Assembly (NCBI GenBank): GCA_015501585.1
Contig: JADNRY010000201.1
Location: 48,163 to 112,162 of the forward strand
DNA: 64,000 nt
Origin: Rhodocollybia butyracea
Taxonomy: Eukaryota; Basidiomycota; Agaricomycetes; Agaricales; Omphalotaceae
Reading direction: 5' to 3'
The notes beneath the pieces were generated by a model that was not told where the DNA came from, searched no databases, and saw only the letters and a list, made by a program, of their open reading frames with translations. This document shows positions 53,868-64,000 of the stretch, in pieces (within the stretch, counting starts at the first letter, position 1; each line of letters begins with the position of its first letter). Made by a program: the position numbers and the translations under genes.

Positions 53868-55620
53868 ATGTCTGAAATACCCGCAAGTATCCATCGTCTC
53901 CCCAGGTCAATAGTCAGGCTGCCACGGACGAGGACTGCTGCAGCATATGTACATGATACCGGTCCACCGGGTGCTAGAGAGCTACTGGATCGTTTACAGT
54001 CTTTGTACTTGGTAAGTTTCATCTCTAATCTCTAGTCCTTGGAATTGATACTAATCAACGTGTTTGCCTTGCAGAAGCATGAAATTGTCAGTAACGAGGA
54101 ACACCGGCGCACGGTGGTGGACATATGCCATATAACGGAAAAAATTCTGTCAGAGAATGAAAAATCGTCGGAGTCGATAGAGGAAGATGGCGTGCTGATA
54201 CGAACATTCATTCCAGTGATCATGAAGTACGATTCGAGCCCCAAAGTCTTCTAGTTTCGTTAAAATTGACGTTTTATGTATATTTTCAGTATTTTGTCTC
54301 AAACCATCGAATGTATCTACAATAATAGGCCAACTCTCGTTGGTGCGAACAGCAGCCGTACGCGCTGGCTCACTGGAATTTCCCGTAAGAAGAAGAAGAG
54401 AAATGTCTTTGGAAACAAGCTAGAAGCGCTACAAAATAAGCTGAAAGTGCTGCAAATCATCGCACTTGTGCGTACATCTCATATATTTGTCTTTCCGAGA
54501 GCTCAAGTGTTTACGTTGGACCATTCACCATTCAAAGCCATTTGAATCCTGTATCTCAAGCTCCGATTCCGACTCATTGGACGATATTCTTGTTATCACA
54601 TCGAATATCAGTAATGTTTGGTTTTTGTTATGCGATAGCGTCCCGTTTTTGGGAATACTCAAACCTGTCCCTGCTGCATTGACGAAAATCTGTCAAGCTA
54701 TCCAGGTATACATACTCGGTTGTGTCTGTTTGTTGTGCATTACTGAAATACCCAATTGAATCCTGCGTTCTATGTAGACTCTCCGATCCAATAGAAAGCT
54801 GGCGGAGGAGATGCTTTGTATCGTGCGGGATGATATTCGGATGGTGGTATGGAAGGTTCAGAGAAACCCTACCCATGCGGACGAGGAATTTCGTAGAGAC
54901 GTGCAGGATTATTTCAGGTTTGACTTTTATCTTCCGCTTGCGTGATATGTTCTGATATGTTATGGCTGAAATTATATTTGGCTTTCTTTTTTAGTAAACT
55001 TCAAGCCATCGTTCTTCGGATACTCAAAGGACGTCGTACTACTTTTTTCAATTCTTCGAGAGATAAGGGCGAGCTTGATACGCTCCGCTGTCAAGTTCGA
55101 GATGCTAGAAATCAATTCAAAGTACGTATGCTATAGGTTTTTTGATGAACACGAATAATTGAGTATACGCCGATAATACACAGGAAAGAATTGCTCTTGA
55201 CACCTCTTTTACTGTCCGTGCGGGATTCGAGCAAACCCATCGCGAGATTGCGGGGATGCAGCTGCGAATAACGGCGCTGGCATCCAATGTTCGTTGTCTT
55301 TTCTCTACATAGAATTCTGCTTCCACTAGTGATATCTTACGCATCCGTCTTTACAGAGGGTATCGGAGTTGGAATTCCCTGCTCCGGCTATGACCCCATA
55401 TCGAGAGTGTTTCGACCTTACACTGGATGCCAACGTGAATGCCGTATGCGTAGTAGGGCCTCGCTCACAGTCCAAGGACAGCCTTACACAGTGGGTGGCT
55501 GTTCAAGTTGAAGTAGACTTACATAGGGTGTCTCATAGGCGTGGCAAAGTGTCTCTTTTGCCATATATGGGTTTCTATCTTTTTTTTTTGAATGAGGGCA
55601 GAGTCGGAACTGCTTCTTGA
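53868..55620 (+). CDS. Helical protein with MLKL/HeLo-like region (copy A, intact)
   Basis: Eight exons, 53868-54011, 54075-54226, 54290-54467, 54538-54705, 54778-54917, 54995-55121, 55184-55288 and 55357-55620, splice in frame through GT-AG introns to 425 aa. The N-terminal part is helical (ARELLDRLQSLYL, DICHITEKILSENEKSSES). Residues about 185-345 resemble the four-helix MLKL-N/HeLo-like adaptor of Agaricomycete NLR-type proteins: SVPFLGILKPVPAALTKICQ, RSNRKLAEEM, DVQDYFSKLQAIVLRILKGR, DTLRCQVRDARNQFKERIAL, FEQTHREIAGMQLRITAL. In better known proteins such bundles insert in membranes during regulated cell death. No nucleotide-binding or repeat domain follows, so it is a stand-alone or truncated form. 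The domain call rests on pattern memory only. Confidence 0.6.
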
Positions 55621-56289
55621 CCGTCAACAGTTTAGATTATATAAGTGGGCCATCACCTTCTGGAAGGAAGTTGAAGGAAGGATGAATTGGAGAGTGTTAG
55701 CACCCACGCGAGCACATCAGTGTTAGGCGCGACTTGAAGCACTTATTGATATTAGTTAAATAGATGGGCATTAGTCACTAGTCAAGTAGATGGCCACAAG
55801 CTTACTTGAGTACATCTGTATATCGACGAACAGCAGGTTGGTACGACGATGTCAGTAACAGACAGCTATCTATTGCGCCGCATTCATGTACAGTACGTAG
55901 CAAAACATTTATCTATTGCGCCGCACCCACGCACAGTACATACGTATGTAGCAAGACATTTAAAAATGTTGTTCTGCAGGCCGACTCAATACTAAGTATA
56001 GTAAGCGCTTTGTCTCCTGTCTAACGCCAAACTATTAAATATCAATGCTTTTTTTTGCCAAACATAGAAGTTTATATCATTCAAGTGCGGAGAACGTGCT
56101 AGAGGTGGTCACATAGGGCCACAATGCCTGTATGAGGCGGAGATTCGTGATTTGAAACTTCCTTCCTTCAAATATCATGGAAGGAAGTTATAATTCACGA
56201 ATCGAAGCGCAAATACTTACTATGCCACTGGTTGTCCCATAAAGTGAAACCGATATTGTAGCACACAAGACTTGAGAAGATCACACTAT
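55621..56289. other. Interval between MLKL-like copy A and block U copy 4
   Basis: No gene. Contains repeated ATCTATTGCGCCGCA-(T/C)CCA segments (about 55,868 and 55,912) and the inverted repeat at 56,142-56,203. Confidence 0.5.
56142..56203. repeat. Imperfect 25-bp inverted repeat
   Basis: GATTCGTGATTTGAAACTTCC-TTCC pairs with its right-hand partner (read inverted GATTCGTGAATTATAACTTCC-TTCC) around a 12-nt loop. Likely the ends of a tiny foldback element. Confidence 0.75.
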
Positions 56290-57750
56290 CTTACACAAAT
56301 ATCAGATACTCATGCTCAGGCTGACTAGGGCTGCTTCGAACGCTGAGATAGGTCACAGTTCGATAAACAGCCTGATCGATAAATCAGCGTTTAAGCGCCC
56401 ATTGCTCCTGATGGCAAAGCAAACGACACTGCCGCAACCTCGTGTCTCGTTTGCCTGCTCATTCCATTTTCCAACTCTCGAGTCTTCTCCTTTGGCCACT
56501 GGAACAGTCCAAGCATTGTTGATAAATCTTTAAGTATGTATCTTTCGTGTTTTATACTGTACTTTGTACTCACGAACGTCTTTTCTTTGCAGCTCTGGAT
56601 GCTCCAACATATATCGTCCCATCCAAGCACTTTGGTACTTAGTAATCAGCCTCAGCACTCGTCCTCAGGCCTCAGGCCTCAGTAATTAGTACTTAGTACT
56701 CAGCGCTCAGCGCTCAGCACTCGAACTTAACCACACGAGTCTCGTGGTATTGGCGGCGAAGTATGTGGTTGTTTTGAAGGTTTTGCACGAATACTCAAAC
56801 AGTCTCTTAGGTCTATATAACCATAAGGTCTCGAAGATTTCAGCGAGCCATTGCATCTATATATATATCCCTACCCCAGTAGCACAAGCATTGAACTCGA
56901 CAAAAGGACTTGCATATTATGAACCAAACAGCAGTACGTCACCGGATATACCATCGTATTGGATATGAGAGGTGGCGGAAACCGTGACGTCGTTGCGCTG
57001 GCATACTATTAGGTGGTGAAGGCACTCTTACCAGAGCAGTTATGCCACCTCGAGCTGGCATCAGACGGCTAGACGTCTAGACGTTAGACTACCATTCGCC
57101 GGTGCCTACGTGTATCATGCCTCTATCCAAGGGACACCCTCCTCCGCCTTGACGATATGAACCCCGTCCACCCCGTGGTGCGCCAATGCCCTGACAAGTC
57201 CGCTGTCCCAGTCGGTCGTCTCCCCCATGCTGGTCAGGCTACCAGATGCCGCCTCCACCTAGTGGTCCGTATGCTCGTGCTGCTCCCCCGTCCATCCGCC
57301 TCCCGGATAAGCTTAGGTTCCACCAGCCCCGCAGATACCAGATGCTTATGTGTATGCATATCGTTCAAGTTGCATGCACGCTCCTCTGCCTGGTTCTCGT
57401 GCTGTCCTACCAACACCACAACACAAACACGCGCCTCCTGGTTCTGGATCTCCTGGCATGGCTTCGCCGACTGCTGTTCCTCCGCAGGCGATGCCTGCAA
57501 CCAAGATACCGCATATTTGCACTATCTTACAGTGTAGCACCTGGAGATCGTACCCACATCCACGAACATGCAAGAGCAGCATACGAAGTTATCTTGGGAG
57601 AGCGGGTGAAGGCGACGCGAGGACGGGTAGCGCTCCTGTGAGTTTTTCGTGTCTGTTTTCCAATGTTCTTGACTCACGCAGTTGTTTTTGTTTCTTTCTA
57701 GTCCGCGTAGAAGCACCAAACGGACGACTTGGAGTGTTGGATTGACCTGC
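56290..57750 (+). pseudogene. Block U, copy 4
   Basis: Landmarks in order: TGGAACAGTC before an intron (56,500), helical remnant, GNRDVVALAY (56,969-56,999), CIMPLSKGH, the long Pro-rich segment (MPPPPSGPYARAAPPSIRLP at 57,246; GSRAVLPTPQHKHAPPGSGS near 57,390) and the 3' end with a GTGAGT...TTCTAG intron (57,639-57,701). Best copy for the Pro-rich part, where an open frame of about 130 codons survives. Stops in the helical part. It follows MLKL-like copy A by 670 bp, as copy 5 follows copy B. Confidence 0.45.
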
Positions 57751-58060
57751 TATTCGATGCGTTGAATTCCGAGACGTTATCAGAGCCAGTTGTGTATATC
57801 GCTTGCTCTTCCTAGAAATCAGTCCGTATCGATACCTGTTCCTATTGAACTATCTCTGACCTTTCACTTAGTGCTGTAGATCTGCGATCGTCCATTCGCG
57901 CTTGCTATCCATGTCGACTTGCTCACCCGCGGCTCGCACACTGACTCTGTTGTGTTGCGGATGTCAGTTTTTAGTTACGAAGTAGTTGAGCATGTGATTA
58001 GATATGGATACGAACTGTGGGATACGTTAACATGGGACGTTCTTGGCTGATGTATAAACG

Positions 58061-58132
58061 TTCAACGTCGACCAATTATTGAATTTTATTCTCTTCTTCA
58101 ACGTCGACCAATTATTGAATTTTATTCTCTTC
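58061..58132. repeat. Exact 36-bp tandem duplication
   Basis: The unit starting TTCAACGTCGACCAATTATT occurs twice head to tail without a mismatch, indicating a recent slip or repair event. Confidence 0.95.
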
Positions 58133-58952
58133 CTTTTACCTGAATCCGATCGCGGGTGATCAAGTAAAGAATCCAATCGTGGGCGAACGTGTAGCTCTTT
58201 TTAGCTACAATGAGGGGAGGATTCTTCGTTCTAGTCCCAGAAGCTATCTGAGCTTTTGGCGCCATTGAGCTTCCCAATGGCTGCGATACGGGAAATATTT
58301 GGAGCCCGTCTTTCTCTTGCGCATACTCTACTACATATTGACTCAAACTCGTCGTGGTCCCCGAAAGTCAGCTAGACTACTTCAATACTTTAATAGTGCC
58401 ACCCAAAGATCGATTGGGTGGAAAAAAAGGTAGGTGTTTGTACGTTTGATCTCGGGCTTTCTTGGAGTGTGTGCCGCGCTCCTCCTCCGCCAACAGCTTG
58501 GCCTGCAAAGTAATGGTGTTCTCACAGCCCCGACCTCCTCCCCAGCGCATTTTTTCATGGTACAGCCGAGATACACTTCGTCCAATTTACCAACGAGCCC
58601 CCCACTGGCACCATAACTCCACAGCTGCTACCCTCTGCAAGTACCCATACTGCACCTTCCCTTGGCCTTCCCTACACTGTTCCGGCATAATCGCCGCCCC
58701 AGAAATTTACGAACTCCTCTTCTCAAGGGGAGCACCCTCTCCCTCTCCCACCCTCGCCCTGAAACAGATACCAAAAGTTGATTCGCCAGTGGCCAGTTAT
58801 CCCGTTCGTTCGGTTCCGGGTTTGGTGGGAAAGTGGTCAGTGTGTGGTTAGTGTGCAACATAAGGCAATATAGCAGCACATCACTAATACACTAATAATA
58901 TTAACGGGTACGCTGGGGAAGAACCAGGGTTCGGAGTAGGAGTGTGCATTTG

Positions 58953-59007
58953 AGGGGGTGATCTCAGGGGGGGGATCTCAGGGGGGGTGGGGGGGGATGC
59001 TCTGGGG
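58953..59007 (+). repeat. G-run cluster with G-quadruplex potential
   Basis: Five runs of 4-8 G within 55 nt, separated by 1-9 nt, partly from a duplicated GATCTCAGGGGG unit. Spacing meets the usual G4 pattern. Confidence 0.7.
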
Positions 59008-59250
59008 ATCGCGAGAAAGTTGAGGCGTATTGAGGCGTACAGCTGATAAGGGGTAGGAAGAATCGATGACGGCATCTGCGAAGGAGAAAGCAAGCGAAAG
59101 AAGAAAGAATCGGAGAAAGATCAAAGAGATTTGGAATGCGTATTGAATGATGTGTGGTACGAGTGGCAACACAACAGATATAAGAAGTAGTTTTATATTT
59201 TTTCATTTACTGTTTCTTTCCTTTGTCCCCACCACTCCCTAGCTCGTGCC

Positions 59251-60849
59251 ATGTCTGAACAACCCGCCAATATCCATCGCTCGAACAGGTCAATAGTGGA
59301 TTTTGCAACCATACCTCGGGACATCCACTGCAGCATATATGCATACTGGTCCGCTGAGTGCTAGAGAGTTACTCGATCGCTTACAGTCTTTGTACATGGT
59401 ATGTCTCGACGTCTCATCCTTCAAGGTCCTTGGAGCTGATACTGACTAATACGTGGACCTGCAGAACTATGTCGTCGGTAGTGAAGAGACCGAAAATCGG
59501 CGCAATGTAGCGGACATCTGTCAAATAGCAGAACAAGTTCTGTCGGAGAATGAAAAATCCTCTGAGCCGACGGAGGAAGATGGGTTGCGATACGAACCTT
59601 CGTTCCAGTGATAAGACGGTGAGATTCGGTTCCATTTTTTCTCCTTTAGTTCGTAAAATTGCAGTAGAATTGACATTTATATATTCCTAGTATCCTAACC
59701 CAAACCATCGAATGCATTCATAACAATAGGCCAACCCCGACTGGTGTGAACAACAGTCGCGCGCACTGGCTCGCTGGTCTTTCCCGTATGAAGGAGCTAG
59801 AAGAACTACGGAATAAGCTCAAAGTGATGCAAATCATTGCCATGGTACGTATACTATCTCATAGTGTTTCTCCATCCTGGAACCAAGTGTTCACATTGAA
59901 AAAATCGAAGCCGTATGAATCTTGTATCTCAAGCTCCGGCTCATTGGACGATATCCTTGTTATCACCTCGAATATCAGTAGTGTTTGGTTTTTGTTATGC
60001 GACAGTGTCCCAGTTCTAGGAGTACTCAAACCTGTGCCTGCTGCATTGACGAAAATCTGCCAGACTGTTTCAGGTACCTGTGGTCGCTCTTTTCTATTTG
60101 TTTGCCTTCCTAATTGATTGAATCCTACGTTCTAGACTATCCGATCCAATAAAAAGCTAGCAGAAGAGATACTTCGTATAGTCCGGATGATATTCGCATG
60201 GTGGTACGGAAGGTTCAGAGAAACTCCTCCAAGTACTAGATGAGGAACTTTGTAAGGACATACAGGAGTATTTCAGGTTTGTTTCTACAGTTACGCTTGT
60301 ATGATATTTAACCTGATTTATCTTAGTAAACTTCAAGGCATTGTTCTCCGGATAATAAAAGGACGTCGTACTGTGTTTAATTCTTCGAGAGACAAGGGCG
60401 ATCTTGACATGCTCCGGCGTCAAGTTCAAGAAGCTAGAAATGAATTCAAAGTACGTGCTGTTACTAGGCCTTTGATAAGGTTATTGATACTGATAATTAA
60501 ACATAATACACAGGAAAGAGTTGCTCTCAATATACTTTTTACTGTCTGCGCGGGATTCGAGCAAACTCATCGCGAGATTGCAGGAATGCAATTGCGAATC
60601 ACGGCTCTGGTATCAAACGTTGGTGTCTTCTTCCCAGAATGCTGCTTCTTCTAGTGATATCTTACGTGCCCATTTTGGCAGTGGTCATCAGAGTTGGAGC
60701 CCCCTGCTCCAGTTACGCCCTCATTTCCGAAGCCTTCGGTCTCTGCAGAGGCCAAAGCGCATACCGTAGTGCCTGACGGAGATCGCCCACAGCGCAAGAA
60801 CAGCTTTAAACAATGGGTGGCTGTTCGAGTTGAAGTTAGACTTGAATAG
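59251..60849 (+). pseudogene. MLKL/HeLo-like gene copy B, decayed
   Basis: Collinear with copy A exon for exon (start 59251, stop TAG 60847-60849). Blocks such as SSVWFLLCDSVPVLGVLKPV, KLQGIVLRIIKGRRTVFNSS, LRRQVQEARNEFK and FEQTHREIAGMQLRITAL are retained. Single-base differences from copy A break the frame in exon 1 (near 59,325), exon 2 (near 59,582, one base lost), the exon 4 donor (60,070, one T gained) and exon 5 (near 60,183, one base lost); exon 5 is also degraded near 60,230. In several places copy B looks closer to a typical family sequence than copy A, so it carries useful ancestral signal although it cannot be expressed whole. Confidence 0.65.
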
Positions 60850-61039
60850 GGCGTCTCATGAGCGTGGCAAGGTGTCTCTCTTACCATATATGGGTGTCTA
60901 TTTAAGCTTGATTGAGTAGATCATGATCATTTCCACATATATATATGGGTACTTAGATCGCATACCGAAAAAACCTTACGAGGTTATCTTGAAGTTTAGC
61001 CAGTCTTCAAGTAGCCCCCCCTAGAGTCTCCATAGTGTG

Positions 61040-62450
61040 AAAGCATGTTACGGTCAAAGCTACCCTCACCTCAACGTTTTTAATTTTCCTCTTGTTTTCC
61101 TCAGACCAGAGTCATTCTATCATGAAACTTGGAAGAAATACGCTCAACTGCGGATCATCGATGATCATCGATTCAAGAATGCTTGCATGGTCGACTCTGT
61201 TGGTAACTGGACGAATCTTCAGTACATCTCGTGTTTTATCCATCTCGATACTCTTTCCTTGCAAAGGTCTTTTCTTTGCAGCCTGGCGGATACTAGCGGA
61301 TACTCCGCAATTCACATTCTAATCCTATCCGAGCATTCGTCTTTAACCCCGTTCAGATGAGTCTTATCTTCTGACTGCAAAGTACGTGTTGTTTCCAAGG
61401 CTTTGCATGAAATACTCAAACCTCCTTCTAGGTCTACAAGTGGGATCTCGAAGATCCTAGCAAAGACATTGCATATAAGTATCCCTATGGACATTCTCAT
61501 TATGCCGGTCCTATCCGACAGCTCGACTTTCTCCGGTGTCTTTTGGTGGAATTGGTGGCAAAGCATGTGTTAGTTTCGAAGGTTTTGCACGAATACTTAA
61601 ACATCCTTTTTAAGGCTCTATATCGAATCTGACAGATCTCAGCAAACCACTAAATACCCCGCTACTCCCGGTAGCGGAAACACCAAACTCGATGAAACCA
61701 CTACCGTCACCTAGGCCAGCTTCTTGAATATGCATCGATATCGCTGGCGCCAGTAGCGCCGGATACACTGCCATATCGGATACTGATATATGAAGGGTGC
61801 CGGTAAACGCGAAGACGTTGCGTTGGCATACGATGTAGTCTTGCGGGCCGGAGCTCATTATATCTCTTTAGACGTCAGATTTAATTACCATCACCGGGCA
61901 AATTACTCAGTTCCCGTCAGGCTGATTAGGCTCCCCAGATTCGGAGTGCTCCCTATGCTTGTACTATTCCCTCGCCCATACAATGACCGCCTTGAGGGGT
62001 ATACTCCGCCAGCTCCGTCCACCTCTGGATGCATGCTCTTCTTCCTCCTCTGCCTGGTTCTCGTGATGGCTCGCCACAACATCAACAGGTGCCCCCTGGT
62101 TAGGGGCCATCCCGGCATGGCTTCACCGACTTTTTCTCCCACCTCGTGCTAAAAAAACACGATCCCCACCTTCAAAATACCGTCAGTAATGATCGCACTT
62201 TCTTACAATTTTGCAACACCTAGAGATCGTGCCCACGTACCTGAACGACCATCGTGCGAAGTTATCCCACGAGAGCTGAAGAGGCAAGGAGGATGAGGAA
62301 TATTGTTACTGTAAGTGACACAGCGTTTTTTAGTGTCTGATATTGTTGAACAACCACATAACCATCGTACAATCAGATAACAATCACAGGCTCACCGCCC
62401 AACTACGCTGTTGTTTTCGGTTCTTTCCAACCCGTGATGACGTGGAGCAT
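61040..62450 (+). pseudogene. Block U, copy 5
   Basis: Same order of landmarks: exon and intron near 61,200-61,280, CGCAATTCACATTCTAATCC with a diverged helical segment, KGAGKREDVALAY (61,792-61,830), Pro-rich remnant and 3' landmark (62,220-62,350). The helical segment is present twice (about 61,330-61,440 and 61,500-61,620), so this copy is internally duplicated. Many stops. Confidence 0.4.
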
Positions 62451-63259
62451 AGCATCAACCCTTATTCATCACGGGGAATCGTGAGGTGCTGTCAAAGCCG
62501 GCTGTGGATATTTCTTGTTCCTGTTGGAGGTTAGACTGGTTAGTCCGTCACTCAGTTATTTGCTTATGCAGTATGAATGTTGAATCGTTCGACATTGACC
62601 AACTATTCAATCATTCGGTCTTCGTTTATTCGTCTACAGGTACCATTCCAGGGGCTGTCCCGGCGTTCAGATCTTGGACCATGCCGAGTAATACACTTCC
62701 TTCCTTCCTTCCTTCCAGGGACCCCATGGAGAGAAAGAAACTAGTCTCCCCTAGACAGACTCATTATACACTGATGATCCATATGGATGTGTGTATATAG
62801 AGAAAGAAACACAACCAGAACCATGAAACACAGTAGTTTGTCAATATAATCAGCCTAAGAGGTACAACTCGTATCTACTGATCTAAGCTATGTCCACCTG
62901 AAGTAAGACAGAGACTATATGAACTAGTAACCGCTACTGAGATAGGAAAAGGGATGAATAGAGTCCAAATGAACTAGGGCACGACAAACTCCTAATCACA
63001 CAAGAATAGATGGATCAGCAGGCTTCAGTGCAAAAGTTTACGGCTCATGGGAGCTCTGGAGGGGATTGTGATCTCTCTCAATGTTAACAACATAGTCAAT
63101 GTGGACTCCAACTGTGGGGGGGTTGTTTTTGGCTTAGTTTCCCGTAAGACAGCTGGAAATCCAGAATAATTGTGTTTCTTTCTCCAAAAAAGCCAAACCA
63201 CAAGAAGGTCCTATAAAGGGTAATGGATATTCAATTCATAAAAGTATGGCTTATTCACT
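62451..63259. other. Right flank of the duplicated zone
   Basis: Contains copy 4 of the short interspersed motif and sequence shared with 53.3 kb (CTAGACAGACTCATTATACACTGA here). Then AT-rich sequence without a recognised gene. Confidence 0.4.
62668..62720 (-). repeat. Short interspersed motif, copy 4
   Basis: On the minus strand: GGAAGGAAGGAAGGAAGTG, then TATTACTCGGCATGGTCCAA, then GATCTGAACGCCGGGACAG. Almost identical to copy 3. Confidence 0.7.
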
Positions 63260-63998
63260 ACAACGATTACACTGACTTTATGAGTCCCAAAAACAATGAC
63301 AGCAGCGATGGGAACTGGAACGGTTCAGTGTGGTATGAGTTTTAACATCATTATGACTTCCTACAAAGGCTTACGCGTGGAGAGAATAATGTCCAGTTCA
63401 ACCAGGCCAGTATTAGAGCCCTCTGCATTTAGAAAAGCAATCACAAAGAAGAGAGACCCAACGCTGGTAAATTTTGTAACGACGGTTAGTAAGTATTCTG
63501 GATGATACTACGAAGTCAGTACTCACGCTACTGCGATTATGCCAAAGACCATGAAGGCAGATACCCGAATAAACATCGATTTCAAGTTTCCTGTGCGTAG
63601 CACCGCCCGGTGCTTGCGAAAGCGCAGATATATCAAAACTGTAAGTTCGAAATTCAATGGCACTATGAATGAGTTCAGTGAGGGCAATCTACCATTCAAA
63701 ACAAGCACAGGAAGAACAAGGACGACATCGAGTGCAGAAGTTATTCGACTACTAAAGAAAAATGAATGAGAGATAACAATGTACAACATTATATCACGGA
63801 ACATTACTTTGCAGTGAACAATATGAAATCGAAGAGAACTCGGCATTGGGAGCAGCGAGGGCTATCTAGCAGAAAGCCATGTGACATCCGAGCATAAAAA
63901 GAAATAGTATGAGAAACCTCAGGCTCACAATTGTGGATTCTAGGACCAGAAAAAAGAAGACAGCGTATGGTGCAGCAATGAGCTACACAGGTGCACAA
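63260..63998 (-). CDS. Multi-pass membrane protein, partial (runs to the window end)
   Basis: Minus-strand exons with hydrophobic helices: about 63,536-63,780 (SALDVVLVLPVLVLNGRLPS, then a basic loop RKHRAVLRT, then MFIRVSAFMVFGIIAVA), after a GTGAGT...CCAG intron about 63,390-63,470 (SLFFVIAFLNAEGSNTGLVE), and about 63,265-63,310 (PIAAVIVFGTHK). Several spans with a charged loop before a late helix suggest a receptor-like seven-helix protein, as at 34.6 kb. A distant link to STE3-type receptors is possible but not supported by a diagnostic motif. Exon borders are approximate, and the 5' end lies outside or at the window edge. Confidence 0.35.
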
Positions 63999-64000
63999 GG

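Larger units (their letters stand above)
57751..59250. other. Intergenic interval with a tandem duplication and a G-rich tract
   Basis: Repeats the 53,090-53,170 sequence near 57,940-58,020. Contains an exact 36-bp tandem duplication (58,061-58,132) and clustered G runs (58,953-59,007). The frame at 58462-58851 has no recognised family. Confidence 0.4.

Noticed and set aside
56640..56720. Repeated CAGCGCT/CCTCAGG words as a microsatellite
   Set aside because: Short and irregular, within block U copy 4, without a defined unit number; not worth a separate entry.

Overview
The window is nuclear DNA of a filamentous basidiomycete, most likely an Agaricomycete. The evidence is short GT-AG introns (about 45-70 nt) in almost every gene, class I hydrophobins, a fungal-type cytochrome P450 and epoxide hydrolase, several gene types I know only as unnamed Agaricomycete proteins, and TTAGGG-type telomeric repeats. 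Nothing prokaryotic is present. Coding density is low, and much of the window is duplicated, decayed or mobile DNA.

Layout. 0-12 kb: the tail of a coiled-coil gene, a two-exon gene of unknown function, and three related single-pass membrane proteins on the minus strand, the third broken. 14.9-18.0 kb: two adjacent plus-strand genes of an unnamed Agaricomycete type, the first frameshifted and the second intact over five exons. 20.5 kb: a C2H2 zinc-finger gene. 22.8-24.8 kb: a nine-exon P450 with three one-base frame breaks. 25.0-31.3 kb: a full-length LINE with a 12-bp target-site duplication and a poly(A) tail but a mutated RT active site. 31.36-31.99 kb: a hAT-type MITE with an 8-bp target-site duplication. 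32.6-32.9 kb: a tRNA-like sequence beside interstitial telomeric repeats. 34.6-35.8 kb: a multi-pass membrane protein. 38.0-39.6 kb: a broken epoxide hydrolase.

40.4-62.5 kb is a segmental duplication zone. The unit [block U + hydrophobin A + conserved spacer + hydrophobin B] occurs three times (40.5-44.3, 46.5-49.9, 50.0-52.7 kb). Three hydrophobin genes are intact (41,977-42,421; 43,681-44,132; 51,940-52,385), one has lost a single base, and two are wrecks. Unit 1 carries a MULE-like transposon that itself holds a TA-flanked MITE; the uninterrupted site survives in unit 2. Further right, a gene with an MLKL/HeLo-like helical region plus block U is duplicated: the left copy is intact over eight exons and the right copy is a pseudogene. 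The window ends in another multi-pass membrane protein gene.

No pathway links these genes. The common theme is birth and decay of secreted and membrane-protein families among transposons. Many broken genes differ from an open frame by single-base gains or losses, several in short A or T runs. That means either real pseudogenes or uncorrected base errors in the assembly, and reads or transcripts would decide it.
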